This document shows positions 1 through 6,122 of a DNA stretch of 6,194 nucleotides, one piece after another. Where the stretch lies: NCBI GenBank assembly GCA_900546885.1, contig UREN01000097.1, forward strand, positions 1-6,194. Reading direction: 5' to 3'. The notes under the pieces were generated by a model. It made no database searches. It saw nothing but the letters and a program-made list of their open reading frames with translations, and was not told the DNA's origin. This DNA comes from an uncultured Oscillospiraceae bacterium. Lineage in GTDB: Bacteria; Bacillota; Clostridia; Oscillospirales; Ruminococcaceae. Each line of letters starts with the position of its first letter. Position 1 is the stretch's first letter. Both the position numbers and the translations under genes were made by a program.

Positions 1-69
1 TTTTTTTTTTTAATGATACGGCGACCACCGAGATCTACACTCTTTCCCTACACGACGCTCTTCCGATCT
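1..69 (+). other. Sequencing artefact: T-run plus Illumina TruSeq universal (P5) adapter
   Basis: Positions 12-69 read as the complete 58-base Illumina TruSeq universal adapter, recognised from memory. The P5 flow-cell part starts AATGATACGGCGACCACC at 12, and the read-1 primer part ends GCTCTTCCGATCT at 69. Eleven T precede it. In reverse complement this is an insert running into adapter and then poly-A, the usual form of an untrimmed read-through read. No index bases lie between the P5 part and the primer part, which fits the single-index universal adapter. Genomic sequence starts at 70. Nothing here belongs to the organism, and it marks a contig end. Confidence 0.98.
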
Positions 70-553
70 ATTGATGAAACAGCTCTACCTTTTCTATATC
101 CTTCAGCGTAGAACAATTGATATACCGGTCGTCACAAATTGTGATATCCGAAATACCAGAGGAAATAATAGACGGAATCTCATGGTTCCGCACAAGCGTG
201 CAATCCAAACGGTATTCGCGCAGTGAATAAATCCCTTCTGTCAGGCGTGGAAGGCTTACCCCGCCAATTCGGTATAGACGGATATAATGGGAATGTTTTT
301 GCGCACGAAAATACACTTCGGCACGCTCAATCAAATCCACCACCGAATTCGCATAGCGCAAAAGATATTTCCCATCTTCTGTGATCCGCAGTGATCTTCC
401 ATCGCGAATAAAAAGCGGGCGGCCAACCTCTTCTTCCAATTTGCTCAGCGCTATACTAAGGCTTGGCTGTGTCACATACAGCCTTTCTGCAGCCTTTGTA
501 ATGCTTCCATATTCTGCTATCATCTTAAACTGCTTTAGCTGATCACTGTTCAT
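68..553 (-). CDS. LysR-family transcriptional regulator, 3' end lost at contig edge
   Basis: This is the N-terminal half of a LysR-type regulator, a DNA-binding protein that usually answers to a small co-inducer. From the ATG at 551-553, 161 residues are visible. Residues 1-62 form the winged helix-turn-helix, with the family hallmark SITKAAERLYVTQPSLS (residues 17-33) followed by KLEEEVGRPLF (38-48). A linker helix runs to about residue 90, then the start of the effector-binding domain. Full LysR proteins are about 290-310 residues, so roughly the last 130-140 are missing. The apparent stop at 68-70 is two adapter bases plus one genomic base and is not real, so the gene is cut off, not a natural short form. 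Upstream ATG (557-559) and GTG (560-562) codons are possible starts. The ATG at 553 is preferred because AGGTGAT sits just upstream and family members usually start a few residues before the LxxF motif. GC is about 45%, well below the neighbouring operon. Its target and ligand cannot be told. Confidence 0.9.
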   Translation of the reverse strand: MNSDQLKQFKMIAEYGSITKAAERLYVTQPSLSIALSKLEEEVGRPLFIRDGRSLRITEDGKYLLRYANSVVDLIERAEVYFRAQKHSHYIRLYRIGGVSLPRLTEGIYSLREYRLDCTLVRNHEIPSIISSGISDITICDDRYINCSTLKDIEKVELFHQ

Positions 554-554
554 T

Positions 555-566
555 TTCATCACCTTC
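555..566 (-). promoter_or_regulatory. Ribosome binding site of lysR
   Basis: On the minus strand the bases before the lysR start read GAAGGAAGGTGAT, ending about four bases before the ATG at 551-553. AGGTGAT matches the anti-Shine-Dalgarno end of 16S rRNA and is at a usable distance only from this ATG. The ATG at 557-559 and GTG at 560-562 lie inside or against it. This decides the start, although the AAGGA part could weakly serve the earlier codons. Confidence 0.6.
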
Positions 567-573
567 CTTCTTT

Positions 574-602
574 ATTATAAAATACCGCGTTATGTTTCAC
601 AA
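574..602 (-). promoter_or_regulatory. Predicted sigma-A promoter of lysR
   Basis: Read on the minus strand, TTGTGA (597-602) is followed by exactly 17 bases and then a perfect TATAAT (574-579). Transcription would begin near 567, leaving a leader of only about 14 bases that is almost entirely ribosome binding site. The region is AT-rich, so chance -10 matches are likely, but the 17-base spacing and position support this one. It gives lysR its own transcript, separate from the operon ending at 681-720. Confidence 0.6.
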
Positions 603-614
603 TTCTCAATACTC

Positions 615-665
615 TTCAAATAAATTTAAAATTATTTATAGGGCAATTAAAAAATTTTATTTGAA
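615..665. repeat. Inverted repeat upstream of the lysR promoter
   Basis: TTCAAATAAA at 615-624 is repeated in perfect inverted orientation as TTTATTTGAA at 656-665, with 31 bases between. The nearer arm lies about 13 bp upstream of the lysR -35 element. Because it is upstream of the predicted transcription start it would act as DNA, for example as a paired operator for a dimeric regulator such as LysR itself. The spacer is also very AT-rich, so chance is a real alternative. Confidence 0.4.
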
Positions 666-680
666 CATGCTACTCTTCAC

Positions 681-720
681 AAAAAATACCCAGCTGTGCA
701 GAAAACCTGCTGCAGCTGGG
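681..720 (-). terminator. Intrinsic terminator of the nup-pdp operon
   Basis: On the minus strand, 25 bases after the pdp stop codon, an 8-bp GC-rich stem (CCCAGCTG at 689-696 with CAGCTGGG at 713-720) encloses a second short GCAG/CTGC stem and an A-rich loop. It is followed directly by TATTTTTT (681-688 read in reverse). Stem plus U-run is the classic rho-independent layout. It closes the operon before lysR. Confidence 0.88.
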
Positions 721-745
721 CGTGTGTTTGTAGCTCAAAAATCCA

Positions 746-2074
746 TTAAGATATTCTGGTTACCTTATCTTTCTCTACCAATGCATATACCAGCGGGATG
801 GGCGCAGGCGCTTTGGGGCCAAATGTCAGTGCACTGCGGTATTCGGCCTCGGCGGCGGCAAATTTCGCCTCGTCCTCGGCATACAACACCGCCAGCACAT
901 CGCCGGGTGCAACCGGGTCACCGGTTTTCTTTTCAATGCGCAGGCCTGCGGCGGGGTCTATAGTGCTTTCCTTTGTCTCGCGGCCTGCGCCCAAAAGCAC
1001 GGCGCTGATGCCGATTTTCTCGGTGTCCATAGCACACAAATACCCTTCTTCTTCACACAGAACCTGCTTTTCATATTTCGCACGCGGCAGCGTGTGCGGG
1101 GCGCGGATATAGCCCGCATCGCCGCCCTGCGCCTGCACCATCAGGCACAATTTTTCCAGCGCCGCACCGCTGGCAAGGGCCTGTTCCACCATGGCCTCGC
1201 ACTGCGCGCCGGTGCCCTTGCCCGCCAGCACAAGAATATTCGACGCCAGAGCCTTGCACACCAATAAAAGGTCCTGAGGGCCTTTGCCCATCAGCGTTTC
1301 GGCCGCCTCCTGCACCTCCAGGCTGTTGCCCACCAGGTGGCCCAGAGGCACGTCCATATCCGTGATAAGGGCCGCTGTGCGGCGGCCATTGTGCTCGCCT
1401 ATGGCCACCATGGCCTTGGCAAGTGCAATGGAATCCTCCAGCGTTTTCATAAAAGCGCCGTTGCCCGTCTTCACGTCCAGCAGGATGCAGTCTGACCCTG
1501 AGGCCAGTTTTTTGGACATGATGCTGGAGGCAATGAGCGGCACACAGGACACGGTAGCCGTCACATCGCGCAGCGCATACATTTTTTTATCTGCCGGGGC
1601 CAAATTTCCCGTCTGCCCAATCACAGCAAGGCCTATCTCGTTTACCTGACGGAAAAACTGCTGCGGCGTCAAAGAAACGGTGCAGCCCGGTATGGCCTCA
1701 ATTTTGTCCAGCGTGCCGCCGGTATGGCCAAGGCCACGGCCGCTCATCTTTGCCATTTTTACACCGCATGCCGCCACAATGGGCGCCACCACCAGTGTGG
1801 TTTTATCCCCCACGCCGCCGGTGGAATGTTTGTCTGCTTTCACACCGGATATGGCAGAAAGGTCCACCATGTCGCCCGAATGCGCCATGGCTGCCGTAAG
1901 CTGTGCGGTCTCCTGTGCGGTCATACCGTTCAGATAAATGGCCATCAGCAAAGCGCTTGCCTGGTAATCTGGCACAGAGCCCTCTGTATAGCCTTTTACA
2001 AAAAACTGAATCTCTTCCTGCGTCAGTGTGCCGCCATCGCGCTTTTTGGCAATGATATCGTACATTCTCAACAT
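746..2074 (-). CDS. pdp: Pyrimidine-nucleoside phosphorylase (thymidine/uridine phosphorylase)
   Basis: This cytosolic salvage enzyme reversibly cleaves uridine, deoxyuridine or thymidine with phosphate into the base and (deoxy)ribose-1-phosphate. From the ATG at 2072-2074 it is 442 residues, matching the family (Bacillus Pdp about 433, E. coli DeoA 440). The phosphate-site motif KHSTGGVGDK lies at residues 82-91 and the family signature SGRGLGHTGGTLDKIE at 111-126. Pyrimidine-binding residues equivalent to E. coli Arg171, Ser186 and Lys190 are present as Arg169, Ser184 and Lys188. The order is an N-terminal helical lobe, the alpha/beta phosphate-binding domain and a C-terminal domain from about residue 335. 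An in-frame ATG seven codons upstream (2093-2095) is rejected: AAAGGAG sits 8 bases before the chosen ATG, and the protein then begins MLRMYDII like known Pdp proteins. It is last in the operon, after three nucleoside-transport genes, and a terminator-like hairpin just upstream may lower its expression. Pdp (broad substrate) is preferred over DeoA (thymidine only) by lineage; sequence alone does not settle it. Confidence 0.95.
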   Translation of the reverse strand: MLRMYDIIAKKRDGGTLTQEEIQFFVKGYTEGSVPDYQASALLMAIYLNGMTAQETAQLTAAMAHSGDMVDLSAISGVKADKHSTGGVGDKTTLVVAPIVAACGVKMAKMSGRGLGHTGGTLDKIEAIPGCTVSLTPQQFFRQVNEIGLAVIGQTGNLAPADKKMYALRDVTATVSCVPLIASSIMSKKLASGSDCILLDVKTGNGAFMKTLEDSIALAKAMVAIGEHNGRRTAALITDMDVPLGHLVGNSLEVQEAAETLMGKGPQDLLLVCKALASNILVLAGKGTGAQCEAMVEQALASGAALEKLCLMVQAQGGDAGYIRAPHTLPRAKYEKQVLCEEEGYLCAMDTEKIGISAVLLGAGRETKESTIDPAAGLRIEKKTGDPVAPGDVLAVLYAEDEAKFAAAEAEYRSALTFGPKAPAPIPLVYALVEKDKVTRIS

Positions 2075-2095
2075 AATTCTTTCTCCTTTAAACAA

Positions 2096-2126
2096 AAAGG
2101 GCGGGCACGAAACGCACCCGCCCTTT
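2096..2126 (-). terminator. Terminator-like hairpin between nupQ and pdp
   Basis: A perfect 10-bp stem (AAAGGGCGGG at 2096-2105 with CCCGCCCTTT at 2117-2126) closes an 11-base loop. It starts 11 bases after the nupQ stop. In the minus-strand transcript the stem is followed by further T (the run reads CTTTTTGTTT) and then, within a few bases, by the pdp ribosome binding site AAAGGAG. It has the form of an intrinsic terminator but sits inside what reads as one operon. It could cause partial termination, or act as an mRNA-stabilising or processing hairpin protecting the nupOPQ message. No separate pdp promoter fits in the 63 bases between the genes. Confidence 0.75.
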
Positions 2127-2137
2127 GCAATTTTCTC

Positions 2138-3100
2138 TCAGCGGCTGCCCTTGTCGTACGGGACGCCGGACGCCCGGGGTGCCTGCGAGTTTTTGCTGGT
2201 GAATGCCAGCACCACCAGCGTGGCCGCGTAGGGCACCATTTTATAGATGTCGCTGGGGATGCCAAGGCCATTCAAAAGCGGGATGCCGGAATACACCGAA
2301 GCAATGGTCATCATCAACCCGAAGAAGAACGCCGCAAACAGAATGCGGGCTGGCTTCCACTGGCCGAAAATAAGCACCGCCAACGCCAAAAAGCCGTAGC
2401 CGGACACCGTGGCGTTGAACTGAGTGGAGGTGGGGATGACGAACACAAGCCCGCCAATGCCCGCCAGCGCGCCCGAAATGGCCACGCCTGCATAACGCAT
2501 CTTGTACACATTGATGCCCACCGAATCTGCCGCCTGCGGGTGTTCGCCGCACGCGCGCAGGCGCAGGCCAAACTTGGTTTTATACAGCACAATGGCCGAC
2601 ACAGCCAAAATGGCAAACCCAAGGTATGTGGTGATATAGGTGTTCTGGAACAGCAGCGGCCCCAGCACAGGGATGTCGCCCAGCACGGGCACCTTCTCCA
2701 TCCGGAAGGTATTGGTGAACGGCACCTGCTGCACCGTGCGGATCATGCGCGCCACAAAAATGGCAAACGCAGGGGCAAACATGTTGATGGCCGTGCCGCT
2801 GATAACCTGGTCGGCCTTCATATTGATGGCCGCATAAGCATGCAGCAGGGACACCACAATGCCCACCGCGGCAGCAATGAGAATGGCAAGCAGCAACAGC
2901 AGCTGTGGCGGAATGTTTACGCCGGCTTCCTGCATGACGTTGATAAACAGGATGCTGGAAAATGCGCCCATAATCATGATGCCTTCCAGCGCGATGTTCA
3001 CAACGCCCGAGCGCTCGCTGAACATACCGCCCAAGGCGACCACCAGAAGCGGAATGGAGAAGAACATCATCTGCTGAACAAGAAAGTAGATTGTGCTCAT
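2138..3100 (-). CDS. nupQ: Nucleoside ABC transporter, membrane permease NupQ
   Basis: This is the second transmembrane subunit of a nucleoside importer of the BPD_transp_2 family; it pairs with NupP in the membrane. Its 320 residues match B. subtilis NupQ/YufQ in length. Visible family features are SERSGVVNIALEGIM (residues 28-42), ADQVISGTAIN (96-106), the cytoplasmic coupling-loop region GLRLRACGEHPQAADSVGIN (178-197), and FGQWKP (245-250). Hydrophobic segments lie near residues 10-27, 36-56, 66-92, 156-173, 203-223, 236-247, 252-270 and 286-300, followed by a short polar tail. The ATG (3098-3100) overlaps the nupP stop by four bases (ATGA), and AAAGGAGG lies 9 bases upstream inside the nupP tail. 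Translation is therefore probably coupled to nupP. The nup name rests on family resemblance and context; the substrate range is not visible. Confidence 0.93.
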   Translation of the reverse strand: MSTIYFLVQQMMFFSIPLLVVALGGMFSERSGVVNIALEGIMIMGAFSSILFINVMQEAGVNIPPQLLLLLAILIAAAVGIVVSLLHAYAAINMKADQVISGTAINMFAPAFAIFVARMIRTVQQVPFTNTFRMEKVPVLGDIPVLGPLLFQNTYITTYLGFAILAVSAIVLYKTKFGLRLRACGEHPQAADSVGINVYKMRYAGVAISGALAGIGGLVFVIPTSTQFNATVSGYGFLALAVLIFGQWKPARILFAAFFFGLMMTIASVYSGIPLLNGLGIPSDIYKMVPYAATLVVLAFTSKNSQAPRASGVPYDKGSR

Positions 3101-4269
3101 TCTTCGCCGCCTCCTTTCACGGTGCCCCCGTCTTTTGCTGGCTCTGCATTGGCATTTTGGCTTGAAGCCTTACCTTTCCCCGCCCGTTTGACCACCTTGG
3201 TCACAAGGCCGCGCAGCAGCAGCGAGAAGGCCGCAAAATAGATGATAACCGCAATAATAATCTCTATAACCTGCGGCGCAAAGCCGTACAGCTGCATGTT
3301 GAAGCCGCCCTGGTTCAGGTAGGCCATAAACAGGCCCGCAAAAATAATGCCAATGGGGTTGTTCAGGCCCAGAAGCGCCACCGGGATGCCGTTGAAGCCC
3401 TCTGCGGCCAGCGTGTCCACCACTTCAATGCCCTTGCCGGCACCGGCCAGATACAGGCATGCGCCGCCCAGCGCACACAGCGAGCCGGCAATGGCCATAG
3501 AGAGGATGATGCTGCGCTTTTCGTTGATGCCCGCATATTTCGCCGCATCGCGGTTATAGCCGCAGGCCTTCAGCTCGTAGCCGAACTTTGTTTTTGCAAT
3601 AAGGAAATAGATGACAATGCCGGCCAGGATAGCCACAAAAATGCCCGCATTCACACTGGACGCCGAGGCGCCGGAACGGAAAACCTGGTCCATACCAAGC
3701 TTGGGTGCATTGGCGTTGGCCGCCACGGGCAGCGATTGGTTTTTCTGGGAATCGAAAATGGTCTCTACCACAAGGAAGTTCACGCCGTACATACCGATGT
3801 AGTTCATCATGATGCACGCAATCACTTCATTTACATTGCACACGGCTTTCAAAAAGCCCGGCACAAAACCCCACAGGGCCCCTGCCAGCATGGCGCCCAC
3901 AAGGCAGGTAATCCACAGCAGCGGCCCGGGAATGAACGTACATTTCACGCCGATTAAAACCGCCACATAGGCCCCCACCACGAACTGCCCCGGGCCGCCG
4001 ATATTGAACAGGCCCGTTTTGTTGGCAAAGCCCACCGAAAGGCCGGTGAGAATGATAGGGGTAGCGGAATAAAATACCTGCCCCAGGTTTTTCATATCGG
4101 AAAACGCGCCGGTGAGAATAGAGATGAAACCGTTCACCGCGTTGGCGGGGTTTGAAATAAGAAGCACAAGGAAGCCTACCACCAGCCCGCACAAAATAGC
4201 AAGCACAGAGCCCATAAAGCTGACAAAGCCCTGCTTTTGGGTCAGGGGCGTCTTTTGTTTTTTGTTCAT
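3097..4269 (-). CDS. nupP: Nucleoside ABC transporter, membrane permease NupP
   Basis: This is the first transmembrane subunit of the nucleoside importer, BPD_transp_2 family. Its 390 residues are longer than B. subtilis NupP (about 348). The excess includes a hydrophilic tail from about residue 356, lysine-rich at first, then Asn/Ala/Gly-rich and ending GGGEE. Typical features are the helix motif NEVIACIMMNYIG (147-159), GLFNIGGPGQF (86-96) and the coupling-loop region GYELKACGYNRDAAKYAGIN (230-249). Hydrophobic segments are near residues 18-38, 65-82, 93-108, 117-140, 149-168, 207-225, 254-276, 292-318 and 333-352. A polar stretch at 171-205 is probably an outside loop. The ATG overlaps the nupO stop by four bases. 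The upstream purine run, GAGGGGGG then CAGG, is a weaker ribosome site than those of its neighbours, so coupling to nupO translation is likely. The tail is partly explained by the nupQ ribosome binding site, which is embedded in it. Confidence 0.93.
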   Translation of the reverse strand: MNKKQKTPLTQKQGFVSFMGSVLAILCGLVVGFLVLLISNPANAVNGFISILTGAFSDMKNLGQVFYSATPIILTGLSVGFANKTGLFNIGGPGQFVVGAYVAVLIGVKCTFIPGPLLWITCLVGAMLAGALWGFVPGFLKAVCNVNEVIACIMMNYIGMYGVNFLVVETIFDSQKNQSLPVAANANAPKLGMDQVFRSGASASSVNAGIFVAILAGIVIYFLIAKTKFGYELKACGYNRDAAKYAGINEKRSIILSMAIAGSLCALGGACLYLAGAGKGIEVVDTLAAEGFNGIPVALLGLNNPIGIIFAGLFMAYLNQGGFNMQLYGFAPQVIEIIIAVIIYFAAFSLLLRGLVTKVVKRAGKGKASSQNANAEPAKDGGTVKGGGEE

Positions 4270-5792
4270 TTTCCTGCCCCCCTCTTCGAGCCGGCCATAT
4301 ACAGGCCCAGCTCCTGCACGGTAATGGCCTTCGGGTCAAGGTCTGCCACAATCTGGCCTTCATAAATAACCAAAATGCGGTCTGAAAGCTGCATTACCTC
4401 GTCCAGCTCCAGGCTGACGAGCAAAATGCCCTTGCCTGCGTCGCGCTCGGCCACAATTTGCTTATGGATATATTCGATGGCGCCTACGTCCAGCCCTCGT
4501 GTGGGCTGCACGGCAATGAGCACATCCGGGTTCCGGTCTATCTCGCGCGCCACAATGGCCTTTTGCTGGTTGCCGCCGGACATGCTGCGCGCAATGGTGC
4601 GCGCCCCCTGCCCCGAGCGGATGTCAAACTTTCCAATCAGTTCGTCGGCATACTGGTAAATAGCGTCATACTTCAAAAAGCCGTGCTGGCAGAACCGCGG
4701 CTCGAAATAGCTTTGCAAAACAAGGTTATAGGCAAGGTTATAATCCAGCACCAGGCCGTGGCGGTGCCGGTCCTCCGGGATATGGCCCAGGCCGCTGGTG
4801 TTGCGCGTGCGGATATGTGCGTGCGTCACGTCCTGCCCTTTCAAAAGGACATGCCCGCTGTCCGGCTCGTGCAGGCCGGTCAGGGCGTAGACAAGCTCTG
4901 TCTGCCCGTTGCCGTCGATGCCCGCCACACACACAATTTCTCCGCGCCGCACCTGAAAGTTTACATGGTCCACCACGTTTTTGCCCGTATGTTTCGAGCG
5001 CACACAGATATCCTTTGCCTCCAGCACCACGTCCGCAGGCTTGGCGGGGCCCTTTTCCACCACAAGGTTCACCTTGCGGCCCACCATCATCTCACTCATT
5101 TCCTCTTTCGAGGTAGAGGCCACATCCACTGTGCCGATGCATTTGCCTTTGCGCAGCACAGTGCAGCGGTCTGCCACAGCCTTGATCTCGTTCAGCTTAT
5201 GCGTGATGAACAGAATGCTTTTGCCCTCTTTGACAAGCTCTTTCATAATTTTCATCAGCTCGTCAATTTCCTGCGGCGTCAAAACGGCTGTGGGCTCGTC
5301 AAAAATCAAAATCTCGTTCTCACGGTACAGCATCTTCAAAATTTCCACACGCTGCTGCATGCCCACGCTGATATCGGAAATCAGGGCATCCGGGTCTACC
5401 CGGAAGCCATACCGCTCTGACAGGGCCATTACCTTTTCACGGGCCTTGTCCATTTTCAAAAAGCCGCCCTGCGTGCTCTCCACACCCAGAATGATGTTTT
5501 CCAGCACAGTGAAATTGTGCACCAGTTTGAAGTGCTGGTGCACCATGCCAATGCCAAGGCGGTTGGCATCGTTCGGGTCTTTCAGCTGCACCACTTCGCC
5601 GTTTTTCTTAATCACGCCTTTTTCCGGCTGATACATGCCGAACAGCACACTCATCAACGTAGATTTTCCCGCACCGTTTTCGCCCAAAAGCGCATGGATC
5701 TCGCCCTTTTTGAGCTGCAACGTTACATCGTCGTTTGCAATGATGCCCGGGAACTCTTTGGTGATGCCGCACATCTCGATGATGTAATCCAT
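4266..5792 (-). CDS. nupO: Nucleoside ABC transporter, double ATP-binding subunit NupO
   Basis: This is the cytoplasmic ATPase that powers the NupP/NupQ importer. Its 508 residues hold two fused nucleotide-binding domains, as in B. subtilis NupO/YufO (about 510). Domain 1 is intact: Walker A GENGAGKST (37-45), Q-loop Gln86, signature region ISVGMQQR (141-148), Walker B ILIFDEPTAVL (161-171) and switch His198. Domain 2 is degenerate in its own ATP site: the Walker A position reads GIDGNGQTE (291-299) with no lysine, Walker B reads VLIAVQPTRGLD (424-435) with Gln for the catalytic Glu, and the switch His is absent in VSLELDE (459-465). It does carry a good signature MSGGNQQK (404-411), which would complete site 1. 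QPTRGLDVGAIE is typical of the nucleoside branch rather than RbsA-like sugar ATPases. This asymmetry is normal for the family, not decay. AGGAGG sits 5 bases before the ATG. First gene of the operon, with its promoter at 5855-5883. Confidence 0.95.
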   Translation of the reverse strand: MDYIIEMCGITKEFPGIIANDDVTLQLKKGEIHALLGENGAGKSTLMSVLFGMYQPEKGVIKKNGEVVQLKDPNDANRLGIGMVHQHFKLVHNFTVLENIILGVESTQGGFLKMDKAREKVMALSERYGFRVDPDALISDISVGMQQRVEILKMLYRENEILIFDEPTAVLTPQEIDELMKIMKELVKEGKSILFITHKLNEIKAVADRCTVLRKGKCIGTVDVASTSKEEMSEMMVGRKVNLVVEKGPAKPADVVLEAKDICVRSKHTGKNVVDHVNFQVRRGEIVCVAGIDGNGQTELVYALTGLHEPDSGHVLLKGQDVTHAHIRTRNTSGLGHIPEDRHRHGLVLDYNLAYNLVLQSYFEPRFCQHGFLKYDAIYQYADELIGKFDIRSGQGARTIARSMSGGNQQKAIVAREIDRNPDVLIAVQPTRGLDVGAIEYIHKQIVAERDAGKGILLVSLELDEVMQLSDRILVIYEGQIVADLDPKAITVQELGLYMAGSKRGAGK

Positions 5793-5809
5793 GTCGTCCT
5801 CCTATCCCC

Positions 5810-5825
5810 CTGCCCTGTCAGGCAG
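5810..5825 (-). promoter_or_regulatory. Small hairpin in the nupO leader
   Basis: CTGCC (5810-5814) and GGCAG (5821-5825) can pair around a 6-base loop. The stem lies within the predicted 56-base leader of nupO and ends a few bases before the AGGAGG ribosome site. Weak and short; it could tune translation or mean nothing. No U-run follows, so it is not a terminator, and the leader is too short for a known purine-type riboswitch. Confidence 0.25.
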
Positions 5826-5854
5826 CGCCGCACCGCACGGCTTTATTTATTTTT

Positions 5855-5883
5855 ATTATAAGGGAATTTGTCGATGAACACAA
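5855..5883 (-). promoter_or_regulatory. Predicted promoter of the nupOPQ-pdp operon
   Basis: On the minus strand, TTGTGT (5878-5883) is followed by 17 bases and a perfect TATAAT (5855-5860). The start of transcription would be near 5848, giving a leader of about 56 bases before nupO. The -35 element matches consensus in only three positions, leaving room for an activator. It lies 13 bp from the -35 element of the tRNA promoter on the other strand, so the two polymerases would face away from each other. Confidence 0.65.
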
Positions 5884-5896
5884 GAAAAATGTGTGA

Positions 5897-5925
5897 TTGA
5901 CAAAGCGGTTCTGTGCAGGTACAAT
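5897..5925 (+). promoter_or_regulatory. Strong sigma-A promoter of the tRNA-Leu gene
   Basis: A perfect TTGACA (5897-5902), 17 bases, then TACAAT (5920-5925), one base from consensus. Transcription should start near 5932, about 22 bases before the mature tRNA 5' end. Strength and spacing are as expected for a stable RNA gene. Confidence 0.88.
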
Positions 5926-5953
5926 AAGATTCGCCCCCACAAAGGGCTGATAG

Positions 5954-6038
5954 GCGGGTATGGCGGAATTGGCAGACGCGCCAGACTTAGGATCTGGTGC
6001 CGCACGGCGTGCAGGTTCGACCCCTGTTACCCGCACCA
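5954..6038 (+). tRNA. tRNA-Leu, anticodon UAG
   Basis: A complete class II tRNA. The acceptor stem GCGGGTA (5954-5960) pairs with TACCCGC (6028-6034), followed by discriminator A and an encoded CCA (6036-6038). The anticodon stem CCAGA/TCTGG (5981-5985 and 5993-5997) holds the loop CTTAGGA, giving anticodon TAG at 5988-5990, which reads CUA and, by wobble, other CUN leucine codons. A long variable arm (5998-6010, GCC/GGC stem) is typical of leucine tRNAs. The T arm is GCAGG-TTCGACC-CCTGT (6011-6027). It has its own promoter and a probable terminator, and is transcribed divergently from nupO. Confidence 0.98.
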
Positions 6039-6050
6039 AATCAATATATT

Positions 6051-6099
6051 CCGAATTCAATCTTTCTGATTGGAGATGGGTTCGGATTATTTATTTTTT
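6051..6099 (+). terminator. Probable intrinsic terminator of the tRNA-Leu gene
   Basis: TTCAATC (6056-6062) pairs with GATTGGA (6068-6074, one G-U) around a 5-base loop. An outer CCGAA/TTCGG stem (6051-6055 and 6081-6085) extends it after a 6-base bulge on the 3' side. A U-rich run ending in six T (6087-6099) follows. The bulge makes it less than ideal, but position and U-tract fit termination about 50 bases past the tRNA. Confidence 0.6.
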
Positions 6100-6122
6100 C
6101 GCCCGTTATGGAACTGCCTGTT

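Noticed and set aside
68..553. lysR as a naturally truncated pseudogene
   Set aside because: The stop codon is formed at the adapter junction, so there is no evidence of damage in the genome itself.
592..963. A 123-codon plus-strand open frame over the spacer and the 3' end of pdp
   Set aside because: It runs through the operon terminator and antisense to conserved pdp sequence, with no ribosome site and no recognisable domain.
1724..3241. A 505-codon plus-strand open frame
   Set aside because: It lies antisense to parts of pdp, all of nupQ and part of nupP, crosses the intercistronic hairpin, and encodes a His/Gln/Arg-rich sequence with no recognisable domain. Long antisense frames are common opposite GC-rich genes.
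4458..5420. A 320-codon plus-strand open frame
   Set aside because: It is entirely antisense to nupO, which has clear ABC ATPase motifs on the other strand. The composition is that of a shadow frame.
4266..5792. Loss of catalytic residues in the second ATPase domain as a sign of decay
   Set aside because: The missing Walker A lysine, the Gln in Walker B and the absent switch His are shared across the NupO/YufO family, so this is normal asymmetry.
5793..5850. A possible riboswitch in the nupO leader
   Set aside because: The predicted leader is only about 56 bases, with one weak hairpin and no terminator or recognisable purine-aptamer core.
5818..6060. An 80-codon minus-strand reading frame between nupO and the tRNA region
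   Set aside because: Its middle part (VTGVEPARRAAPDPKSG) is the antisense translation of the tRNA-Leu gene, a well-known source of false proteins. It also covers both divergent promoters.
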